A stretch of DNA of 64,000 nucleotides from Clostridiales bacterium (lineage in GTDB: Bacteria > Bacillota > Clostridia > Christensenellales > Aristaeellaceae). Positions 18,026 through 25,255 of this stretch are shown piece after piece (position 1 is the stretch's first letter; each line of letters starts with the position of its first letter). The stretch lies in the NCBI GenBank assembly GCA_015056145.1, contig SVGY01000011.1:1-64000 (forward strand). The letters run 5' to 3'. The notes under the pieces were generated by a model. It was not told where the DNA came from and made no database searches. It worked only from the letters and a program-made list of their open reading frames with translations. The translations under genes and the position numbers were made by a program.

Positions 18026-19620
18026 CGGCTGCGCTTCCACTCCAGGAATTCCTCGAAAGTGCCTTCACGATCCAGGCAGCCCTGCTGGCCGAGGGGGAAT
18101 TCAATAATGCGGTTGGCGATTTCGTCGATGAACTGATGGTCGTGGCTGGCAAAGAACAGGTTGCCCGGATAAGCCTGCAGGCCGTTGGAGAGAGCGGTGA
18201 TGCTTTCCAGATCCAGATGGTCGGTGGGCTGATCCAGGATGAGGGCGTTGGCCTTGCTCATCATCAGGCGGCTGAGCATGCAGCGTACCTTTTCACCGCC
18301 GCTGAGCACCTTGGCGGGCTTGTACACTTCGTCGCCGCTGAAGAGCATGCGGCCCAGGAAACCGCGCAGGTACGTTTCGGTCTGGTCAAAGGAATACTGG
18401 CGCAGCCAGTCGATGAGGTTGCCGTCGAAATCCTCAAAGAAACGGGTGTTGTCCTTGGGGAAATAGCTCTGGGACATGGTTACGCCCCATTTGAAATTGC
18501 CTTCGTCGGGGTTCAGCTCGCCAACGAGAATGCGGAACAGGGCCGTTGCGCCGGCTTCGTTGTCGCCTACGAAAGCGATCTTGTCGCCCTTCTTTACAGT
18601 AAAGGAAACGTTGTCCAGCACCTTCACACCGTCGATGGTCTTGGAAATGCCTTCCACGGTGAGAATGTCCTTGCCGGCTTCCCGTTCGGGCTCAAAGCCC
18701 ACGAAGGGATACTTGCGGCTGGAGGCAGGCAGCTGCTCGATCTGCATGCTGTCCAGGATCTTTTTGCGGCTGGTGGCCTGACGACTTTTGGACTTGTTGG
18801 CGCTGAAACGACGGATGAATTCCTGCAGAGCGGCGATCTTTTCTTCACGCTTCTTGTTCTGCTGGCGCATCAGGTTCTGGATGAGGGTGCTGGAATCGTA
18901 CCAGAAATCGTAGTTGCCGCTGTACATTTTGCAGGTTTCGTGATCCACGTCCACAATGTTGGTGCATACGGCATTGAGGAAGTGACGGTCGTGGCTGACT
19001 ACGATGACGATGGCGCTGCAGTCCACCAGGAAATCTTCCAGCCATTCGGTGCTTTCCACGTCCAGGCCGTTGGTGGGCTCGTCCAGGAGGATGATGGAGG
19101 GGTGGCCGAACAGGGCCTGGGCCAGCAGCACCTTCACCTTCTGGCGGCCGTCGAGGCTGCTCATCTGGGCGTAGTGCAGATCGGTGGAGATGCCAATGCC
19201 GTTGAGCAATTGTGCGGCTTCGGTTTCGGCTTCCCAGCCGCCCATTTCCGCAAATTCGCCTTCCAGCTCGGCGGCCTTTTCGCCGTCGGCCTCGGAGAAG
19301 TCCTCCTTCATGTAGAGGGCATCTTTCTCCTTCATGATGTCATAAAGGCGGCGGTTGCCCATGATGACGGTATCCATCACGGAGTATTCATCGTATTTGA
19401 AATGGTTCTGCTCCAGAACCGACATGCGGTCTTCCTTCTGGATGCTGACGGTGCCGGTGGTGGGGGGCAGCTCGCCGGAAATGATGCGCAGAAGGGTGGA
19501 TTTACCTGCGCCGTTTGCGCCGATGATGCCGTAGCAGTGGTCGGGCTGGAACAGCAGGTCAACGTGCTTGTAGAGCAGGTCTCCCGCAAACTGAAGGCTG
19601 ATGTCATTAAGCTGAAGCAT
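18022..19620 (-). CDS. ABC-F family ATPase
   Basis: 532-aa soluble tandem ATPase of the ABC-F class (YkpA/YbiT-like), which act on the ribosome in translation rescue or antibiotic protection. The first domain has Walker A GANGAGKST, a divergent signature SLDGRQ and ILLDEPTNGLD. A charged linker with KKREEKIAALQEF matches the ABC-F arm. The second domain keeps LSGGEK, but its Walker A is GDNEAGATAL (no Lys-Ser/Thr) and its Walker B reads ILDQPTDHLD with Gln for the catalytic Glu. RBS AAAGGA precedes the ATG. It lies 23 bases after dpaL in the same operon. Confidence 0.9.
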   Translation of the reverse strand: MLQLNDISLQFAGDLLYKHVDLLFQPDHCYGIIGANGAGKSTLLRIISGELPPTTGTVSIQKEDRMSVLEQNHFKYDEYSVMDTVIMGNRRLYDIMKEKDALYMKEDFSEADGEKAAELEGEFAEMGGWEAETEAAQLLNGIGISTDLHYAQMSSLDGRQKVKVLLAQALFGHPSIILLDEPTNGLDVESTEWLEDFLVDCSAIVIVVSHDRHFLNAVCTNIVDVDHETCKMYSGNYDFWYDSSTLIQNLMRQQNKKREEKIAALQEFIRRFSANKSKSRQATSRKKILDSMQIEQLPASSRKYPFVGFEPEREAGKDILTVEGISKTIDGVKVLDNVSFTVKKGDKIAFVGDNEAGATALFRILVGELNPDEGNFKWGVTMSQSYFPKDNTRFFEDFDGNLIDWLRQYSFDQTETYLRGFLGRMLFSGDEVYKPAKVLSGGEKVRCMLSRLMMSKANALILDQPTDHLDLESITALSNGLQAYPGNLFFASHDHQFIDEIANRIIEFPLGQQGCLDREGTFEEFLEWKRSR

Positions 19621-19643
19621 GGTGTATTCCTTTCTGTAGTTGG

Positions 19644-20756
19644 TTATTCGGAGATGATTTGCTGGTAGTGTTCGGGGTCGGTATCACCTTCGGTGGAAAA
19701 GAGCAGCACATGAGCATTTTCATCAAGGCCAAGCTTTTCCCGTTCGGTACGGAAATCGTCATTGGTCATGAGATGAATGAGAGCGCCCAGGGTAACGGCG
19801 CCGCATTCACCGCTGATGATGGCGGGGTCGTCGCCAAGAGGCTTTGCCAGGCGGCGCATGCCCTCGAATGTCACCTCATCCTTGCAGCGCAGGAACGCAC
19901 TGGCCCGGGAGGTGAGAATGGGTAGAGTCTGAGGATTGGGTTCGCCGCAGTTGAGGCCGTACATGCTGGTGTGGGGCAATGCGTCGATGATGACCTTTTC
20001 GCCTTTTTTGGCAGATTCCATCACGCAGGGTACTTCCCAGGTTTCCACAACGCCAAAAACGGGTTGGTTTTCCATGACGGTGGCCAGGTATCCCAGAACG
20101 CCGCCGGCCATGGAGCCAACGCCGGCCTGGGCAAATACATGGGTGGGCACTACGCCTGCATCCTGCATCTGCTGAAGGGCCTCTGCAGGCATCACGCTGT
20201 AGCCCACTGCAACGCTGCGGGCGATGTTTTCAAAGCCGGGCAGCTCCGTATCCTGCACCAGCAGACCGCCCTCCTTCAGGGCATATTCATGGGCCATATG
20301 AATGGTTTCATCGTAGTTTTTTCCGGTGAGGATGACCTTGGTCATGCCCATGTTGCGGATGGCTTCCGCCCGCTCGGGTTTGGTGCCGCTGGACATGAAA
20401 ATGATGGCCTCCATGCCTTCCCGCTTGGCAGCCCATGCCACAGCCCGGCCAAAGTTGCCGTCGGTGGCGGCGATAAGCTTTTTGGCAGAAAGACTGCTGC
20501 CTGCCGCCTGCCTTACAGCGTTGAGGGTGCCCAGCGCCTTGAAGGCGTTCAGACCGAAACGGCGGGATTCGTCCTTGATATAGATGCCGCCAAGGCCCAG
20601 CTCCTTTGCAAGGAAGGGGAGGGAATAAAGGGGCGTGGGCTCGTAGCCGGTGATGCGCTCGTAATCCTTCTTAACGGTTTCAAACGCATGGCGATTCATC
20701 CAAGGGGGCAGAGCGCCCATAGCCGGGGAGTTGAGATAGATTTCCATCTGAGACAT
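19644..20756 (-). CDS. dpaL: Diaminopropionate ammonia-lyase
   Basis: 370-aa fold-type II PLP enzyme. It splits 2,3-diaminopropionate to pyruvate and ammonia. The PLP lysine lies in DESRRFGLNAFKALG. ATDGNFGRAVAWAA and LLVQDTE carry the two catalytic-type Asp residues of E. coli YgeX, and the C-terminal LLFSTEGDTDPEHY is a family signature. The family is usually about 400 aa; this one has a slightly short N-terminus. It follows murC by 28 bases. Diaminopropionate release from antibiotics or oxalyl compounds is the usual source; the link to murC is not obvious. Confidence 0.92.
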   Translation of the reverse strand: MSQMEIYLNSPAMGALPPWMNRHAFETVKKDYERITGYEPTPLYSLPFLAKELGLGGIYIKDESRRFGLNAFKALGTLNAVRQAAGSSLSAKKLIAATDGNFGRAVAWAAKREGMEAIIFMSSGTKPERAEAIRNMGMTKVILTGKNYDETIHMAHEYALKEGGLLVQDTELPGFENIARSVAVGYSVMPAEALQQMQDAGVVPTHVFAQAGVGSMAGGVLGYLATVMENQPVFGVVETWEVPCVMESAKKGEKVIIDALPHTSMYGLNCGEPNPQTLPILTSRASAFLRCKDEVTFEGMRRLAKPLGDDPAIISGECGAVTLGALIHLMTNDDFRTEREKLGLDENAHVLLFSTEGDTDPEHYQQIISE

Positions 20757-20784
20757 CGCTGTTCCACCTTCCGTCGGGGCGATT

Positions 20785-22191
20785 TCAGCCCTGTTTCTTT
20801 TGCTGGTTTTCGTAGATCTGGTCGTTGAGCTGGTTGATGTTGCCGCAGCCCATAGTCAGTACCAGATCCCCGGGCTGCCAATGATCCCGGAGGTATTTTT
20901 CGGTGTCGTCAAAGCTGGGGGTGTGGATGGCGTTGATGCCGTTTTTCCGCATGCCTTCCACCAGCATTTCGGCTTTGATATCGCCGGGATCCTTTTCACG
21001 GGCTGCATAAATATCCGTGACCAGCGTGATGTCTGCTTCTTTGGTGCAGGTGAGGTAATCGTTAAAAAGATTCTTCACCCGGCTGAAAGTGTGGGGCTGC
21101 ATAACTGCCCAGAGGCGGTTGCGGGGCTGCATGGCGGCTACGCTGATGGCGTTTTTCATTTCTGTGGGATTATGACCGTAGTCGTGGTAGAGCTTCACGC
21201 CCTCCACAACGCTGGTCAGCTCAAAGCGGCGGTGTGCACCTTCAAAGTGGGAAAGAGCCTGGCAGGCCTTTTCCATATCTGCTCCCTTGACCCATGCACA
21301 GGCAAGGGCGGCAAGGGAATTGCTGACGTGGAAGAAGCCAGGCACATTCAGTTTCACATGGCCCAGTTTTTCTCCCCGGAAGCAAAGATCGTAGCTGCCG
21401 TGACCCAGCTCGTCATACACAAGGCCTGCGGGGCTGAAATCGCAATCGGCGCCGAAACCGAAGGTGTAGGTTTTGCAGGGCAGCTTTTCAAACAGTTCTA
21501 CAATGCGCTTGTCCTCACCGTTGCCCACCGCTGCGCCATTCTCCGGCAGCAGGTCCAGGAACAGGCCGAAGGTGCGCTGCACATCGTCGATATCCTTGAA
21601 GAAATCCGGATGATCCATATCGATGTTGAGCACCACCGCCACCGTGGGCCGCATATGCAGGAAACTGGCGTTGAACTCGCAGGCCTCCGCAAGGAAGGTG
21701 TCGCCCTGGCCGATGCGGATGTTGCCGCCGATGAAATCCAGATTGCCGCCAATGCTGATGGTGGGATCCATGCCGGTTTCCACCATGATCTGGGCCAGCA
21801 TGGAGGTGGTGGAGGTTTTGCCATGGGTGCCACAAACGCCTACTGCGCTGGAATAGCCCTCCATCAGCTGGCCCAGCAGAGTGGCCCGCTCAATGCAGGG
21901 TATATTCAGGCGGGCCAGTTCCACCCGCTCGGGATTATCCGGCAGGATGGCCACGGTGTAGATCACCAGATCGGCTCCGTGAACGTTTTCCGCTTTGTGG
22001 CCGATGGTTACGGGCACATGGTACTCGTCCCGGAGCAGCTTGGTGGCGTAGGTTTCCAAATTGTCGGAACCGGTAAGGATATAGCCCTTTTCCAGCAGCA
22101 TTCTGGCAAGGCCGCTCATGCTGCTGCCGCCGATGCCGATCATGTGGACGTGCTTGCCTGCGTAGTCCCGGATGTGAGGTGTATTCATCAT
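20785..22191 (-). CDS. murC: UDP-N-acetylmuramate--L-alanine ligase
   Basis: 468-aa cytosolic ligase that adds the first peptide residue to the peptidoglycan precursor. The N-terminal Rossmann motif is HMIGIGGSSMSGLARML, the ATP loop GTHGKTSTTSML, and the Mur ligase C-terminal domain shows HPHTFSR-like PHTFSRVKNLF and GDLVLTMGCGNI. The ATG at 22191 has AAGGAG 8 bases upstream; the longer frame from 22230 lacks a site. First gene of a four-gene operon with dpaL, the ABC-F ATPase and the DUF1653 gene. Confidence 0.96.
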   Translation of the reverse strand: MMNTPHIRDYAGKHVHMIGIGGSSMSGLARMLLEKGYILTGSDNLETYATKLLRDEYHVPVTIGHKAENVHGADLVIYTVAILPDNPERVELARLNIPCIERATLLGQLMEGYSSAVGVCGTHGKTSTTSMLAQIMVETGMDPTISIGGNLDFIGGNIRIGQGDTFLAEACEFNASFLHMRPTVAVVLNIDMDHPDFFKDIDDVQRTFGLFLDLLPENGAAVGNGEDKRIVELFEKLPCKTYTFGFGADCDFSPAGLVYDELGHGSYDLCFRGEKLGHVKLNVPGFFHVSNSLAALACAWVKGADMEKACQALSHFEGAHRRFELTSVVEGVKLYHDYGHNPTEMKNAISVAAMQPRNRLWAVMQPHTFSRVKNLFNDYLTCTKEADITLVTDIYAAREKDPGDIKAEMLVEGMRKNGINAIHTPSFDDTEKYLRDHWQPGDLVLTMGCGNINQLNDQIYENQQKKQG

Positions 22192-22234
22192 TGCTTGCAC
22201 TCCTTGTATGGTTTGCCTGTAGCAGGGCAAAACA

Positions 22235-22258
22235 AAGCCGACCGTTTGAATCGGCCTT
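22235..22258 (-). promoter_or_regulatory. Possible attenuator hairpin in the murC leader
   Basis: Between the promoter and murC the minus strand can form AGGCCGA/TCGGCTT followed by TGTTTTG. The U-rich tract is imperfect, so this may be an attenuator or merely leader structure. Confidence 0.3.
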
Positions 22259-22264
22259 CCGTAT

Positions 22265-22294
22265 ATTATACGCTATGAAGCCCGGTTTCATCAA
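22265..22294 (-). promoter_or_regulatory. murC operon promoter
   Basis: Minus strand: TTGATG (22289-22294), 18-base spacer, TATAAT (22265-22270), about 75 bases before the murC start. Confidence 0.6.
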
Positions 22295-22380
22295 TAGGAA
22301 AAGGGGAAAAGTCACCATTTGGAACGAAAAGGGAACATGGTTTTTGGGGGGCGGGCTTGAGGACTGCAAAACAAAGAAAA

Positions 22381-22598
22381 ACGCAGGAGAATGCCTCTCT
22401 CCTGCGTCAGCTTGTGGAAAAACCTCATTTTTGTCAGTCAAAGCCGCAAATCTTGCACCTTCGTTGCTCGCTGTGCTTTCTTGAAAGCGCTGCGGCACAA
22501 GGAATGTGTGCTCTGCCCACACCCGGCAGGGGGATGATCCCCCTGCACCCTGCGCATTTTTTGACAGCCAGACGCAGGAGAATGCCTCTCTCCTGCGT
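22381..22598 (-). mobile_element. Terminator-nested repeat element, copy A
   Basis: A 164-bp core (22408-22571), inverted relative to the two other copies, flanked by two identical 27-bp copies of the local terminator hairpin (22381-22407 and 22572-22598; stem ACGCAGGAGA/TCTCCTGCGT). Only the copy far from the minus-strand gene ending at 22615 is followed by the T-tract on that strand. Core features: ends resembling CAGGCTGTCAAAAAA / CAGCTTGTCGAAAAA inverted repeats, and an internal palindrome GCAGGGGGAT-C-ATCCCCCTGC. No coding capacity. Confidence 0.8.
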
Positions 22599-22614
22599 TT
22601 TTTTTGAGCCCTGT

Positions 22615-23304
22615 CTATTCCCGGAGCAGTTCCAAATATCCGCTCAGGGCCTTTACTTCCTTGCGAAGCTGCGCTGCGCCCGGCAATACAGCCTCCACCG
22701 CAGCGTGAAAGGCAGGGCTGTGGTTCATGTGCTTTATGTGGGTTAGTTCATGAACTACGATGTAGTCTATTTGCCGGGGCGCACAGTGCATCAGCGCCAC
22801 GTTCAGCCGGAGGCTGCCCTTGCTGCTCATGCTGCCCCAGCGCTTCTGGGCATAGCCGAAACCGATGCGGCTTGGCTTGAGTCCGGTGATTTTGGACCAT
22901 TTGTCCACATACAGGGGCAGTACCCGTCTGGCTTCCCCCTGGAGCCATTTCAGCGCCTGAGCCCGGACGCTTCCCTCCTCAGGCAGATACAGCGTGTTGC
23001 CATCCAGCCGGGCGGTTTTGCCCTCCCAAGCCTGAAGGAAGAGGGTTCCGCCCAGATAGGGCAGTTTGCCGCCCTGGACAGGATCGAATTGTTCCATACG
23101 CTTGGCACGGGATTGGAGCAGGGCTCGCTTTTCTGCGATCCAGCCACTCTTTTCCCAAAGAAACCGCTCAATCTGCCAAAGGGGCATTTTGAGCGGTGCG
23201 TGGGCTATAACCATGCCGTTTTTGTCCAAGGAAATGGACAGGGTGCGGCGATTGGTACGAACCAGTTGATAGCTGCCGATGGTGGCATGTTTTTTGTCAG
23301 TCAT
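22615..23304 (-). CDS. YgjP-like zinc metallopeptidase (DUF45)
   Basis: 229-aa M48-related metal-dependent hydrolase. The zinc motif is YIVVHELTHIKHMNHSPAFH, giving HELTH plus a downstream His. The N-terminal RTLSISLDKNG and IAEKR pattern is typical of YgjP/UTP pyrophosphatase-like proteins. The ATG at 23304 overlaps the end of the upstream acetyltransferase gene by 8 bases, so the two are coupled. The gene ends directly before the terminator that hosts repeat copy A. Confidence 0.88.
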   Translation of the reverse strand: MTDKKHATIGSYQLVRTNRRTLSISLDKNGMVIAHAPLKMPLWQIERFLWEKSGWIAEKRALLQSRAKRMEQFDPVQGGKLPYLGGTLFLQAWEGKTARLDGNTLYLPEEGSVRAQALKWLQGEARRVLPLYVDKWSKITGLKPSRIGFGYAQKRWGSMSSKGSLRLNVALMHCAPRQIDYIVVHELTHIKHMNHSPAFHAAVEAVLPGAAQLRKEVKALSGYLELLRE

Positions 23305-24100
23305 AGTTGATACCCGGATAGAAGCAGGCGGTGCGCACAAAGGTTGCGTTGCAGCTCTGGGCAAGACGGGCCTGAACCTCGTTGCGGCGGATCACTTCCG
23401 CTTCCACATAATTGACGCCGTGCTCGCTGAGCATTTTCATTCCGGCGGCGATCATGTGCTTGGCCATGCCCATGCGGCGATAATTGGGCACCACATACAG
23501 ACCCAGCAGCCGTGCAGAGCTTCCTTCGCCGGCAAAGGCGATCTCGCCCACCAGCTCCTGGCCCCGGCTGATGTACATGGCCAGGAAATTGGGGGTGGAC
23601 ATGAAATGCTGAAGCTGATCAGGCCGCCAGGCATTGAGGCGGTAGGTGTTCATGCGTTGCAGAAAGCCGCTGATCTGGGCTTGGGTGTCAAAGGGCACAC
23701 GGTTCATATCATAGCCCATGGGAGCGCTGGGTTTTGCATTGGGCGGGCAGATGCTGATTACGTCCAGTGCGTCGTTTCCGTCAAATCCGCTTTCCATATA
23801 GAAGCCCATCATTGCCGTATCCTGGGGGTTCACCTGGGCAAACGCCCGGGCCGCAAGATGCGGGTTCTGGTTGCGCAGCTGCTGGAGCCTGCCCAGAACT
23901 GCACCAAGGGCCATATCCTTTCCCGGCCCGTTTGAGCGGATGCTGATGTAGTAATTCAGCGGCCGCTCCGGAAACAGGTAGGGATGATAGGAAGGGATCA
24001 GAAACCCTTCTGCAATGGGAATATTCGCACTGTCCGCCACCACGAATACGTTTTCCGGCGGCAAACCGTTGTTGGTCTGCGGAGGGTGGAACACATGCAT
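23297..24100 (-). CDS. GNAT-family N-acetyltransferase
   Basis: 267-aa protein. The C-terminal ~100 residues carry the acetyl-CoA motif LLGLYVVPNYRRMGMAKHMI, with RRMGMA as the pyrophosphate loop, and VNYVEAEVIRRNEVQARLAQ as motif B. The N-terminal half (LNYYISIRSNGPGKDMALGAVL) looks like a decayed or divergent second GNAT domain. The ATG at 24100 follows GGAAAGGAT at about 9 bases; 24112 is the alternative. Substrate unknown. Coupled to the metallopeptidase gene. Confidence 0.82.
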   Translation of the reverse strand: MHVFHPPQTNNGLPPENVFVVADSANIPIAEGFLIPSYHPYLFPERPLNYYISIRSNGPGKDMALGAVLGRLQQLRNQNPHLAARAFAQVNPQDTAMMGFYMESGFDGNDALDVISICPPNAKPSAPMGYDMNRVPFDTQAQISGFLQRMNTYRLNAWRPDQLQHFMSTPNFLAMYISRGQELVGEIAFAGEGSSARLLGLYVVPNYRRMGMAKHMIAAGMKMLSEHGVNYVEAEVIRRNEVQARLAQSCNATFVRTACFYPGINYD

Positions 24101-24226
24101 GAAACAGATCATCCTTTCCTAAAACCCGGACATTGCCATTCTGAAGACAGATTACAACATATTGTACCCCAATTTGACAATATATGCAAGGGGTAGAGCC
24201 GGGCAAAAGAGAGGCGCTTGTTTTTT

Positions 24227-25105
24227 TTACAACCCTGCGTGGATGGCCAGCTTGGCAAAGAAATCCTCCAGGACAAAGCGGCTGTCCACCCGGTCGTATA
24301 CCTGAATGGTTCTGCCGCAGGGGTTATCCTGATAGGAGGTATCCTCCATTACAATGGGAGCAGGGCGGCTGACCTTTGTGCCAATGGAGGGATCCAGTAT
24401 CACCGCCACGGCAGGAGAATCTCCCAGAGTCCAGCTTTCGCCGGCGGTCCAGCCTGCGTGCTCGCTGCGGTTATACTCCTCCATCTGCCGGAAAAGGTAT
24501 TCGCCTGCCTCGCCGCAGGGCAGTACCTTTCTTTGCAGCTCTGCCAGCCCTACCCGGATGGAGCCGTAGGCAGACATGGGAATCTGCCACAGCGGAACCG
24601 GTGCGGCCAGCACTTCGTTGGCAGCCTTCACATCATTGCCGAAATTGAACTCCCGGAAGGGGGCGCCGTGGCCGTCATAGCTCTGGCCGCCGATGGTGAC
24701 CACCGTGAGCCGGGAGGCGATATCCGGCGCAATCCTCAGGGCACGGGCCATATTGCTCAGCGCCCCAAGGCACAAAACAAACAGGGGATGCTCATCCTCC
24801 CGGCGGGCTTCGTCAATGATGAAACGAACGCCTTCGGATACAGTGCCCTCTTCAAGGGGATACTCTTCGCCTCGCAGCAGATTGGCCTCCATGCCCAATT
24901 TGTCCACAAGGAGCTTCATGGCCTGGTAGCTTCTTTCCATGGAGCCTTCCACCCGGAAATGCTCTGCCACAATGCCTTTCACCATCAGCTTGGGGCTGAG
25001 CAGCGCATGGGCGATGGCAAAGGGGTCGTCAGCTTCGCAGGCAGTATCCGTATCAATAATTACCCTCAGCTTCTTGTAATCCGGCACTTCGTAGAGGAAT
25101 GACAT
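24227..25105 (-). CDS. Nucleoside hydrolase (IUNH family)
   Basis: 292-aa hydrolase that cleaves the N-glycosidic bond of nucleosides. The calcium-binding motif is RVIIDTDTACEADDPFAIAH at the N-terminus, and LTVVTIGG and FNFGNDVKAANEVL follow the family order. The central Asp/Asn cluster is conserved, but the purine-pocket His region is not obvious, so the base preference is unclear. GGAGGAG lies 6 bases before ATG 25105, which is preferred to 25147. Stands alone. Confidence 0.88.
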   Translation of the reverse strand: MSFLYEVPDYKKLRVIIDTDTACEADDPFAIAHALLSPKLMVKGIVAEHFRVEGSMERSYQAMKLLVDKLGMEANLLRGEEYPLEEGTVSEGVRFIIDEARREDEHPLFVLCLGALSNMARALRIAPDIASRLTVVTIGGQSYDGHGAPFREFNFGNDVKAANEVLAAPVPLWQIPMSAYGSIRVGLAELQRKVLPCGEAGEYLFRQMEEYNRSEHAGWTAGESWTLGDSPAVAVILDPSIGTKVSRPAPIVMEDTSYQDNPCGRTIQVYDRVDSRFVLEDFFAKLAIHAGL

Positions 25106-25212
25106 GGCATTCTCCTCCTTTGTATTTTGCATAAATGTTGGTTTCATTATACATCAAACCAGCAAAAAACAACAGCATCCAGCCATGCGGCGGCAAAGAA
25201 AAAGACCAATGA

Positions 25213-25242
25213 GAAAAGCCCGTCGGCACAAGGCTGACGGGC
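25213..25242 (-). terminator. Terminator of the class A PBP gene
   Basis: Stem GCCCGTC/GACGGGC, extended by internal pairs, with TTTTCTC after it on the minus strand. It lies 14 bases beyond the stop codon. Confidence 0.75.
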
Positions 25243-25255
25243 GGAAGGGGTTTTG

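Noticed and set aside
22381-22598. Repeat copies considered as CRISPR or REP arrays
   Set aside because: Only two hairpins per site with a 164-bp core, no spacer series, no cas genes, and different hairpins at each site.
22357-22746. Open frames through the repeat copies (containing FQESTAS-like peptides), also at 50779 and 58062
   Set aside because: The similar peptides come from the non-coding repeat being read in each copy; frames have no start sites and extend into unrelated flanks.
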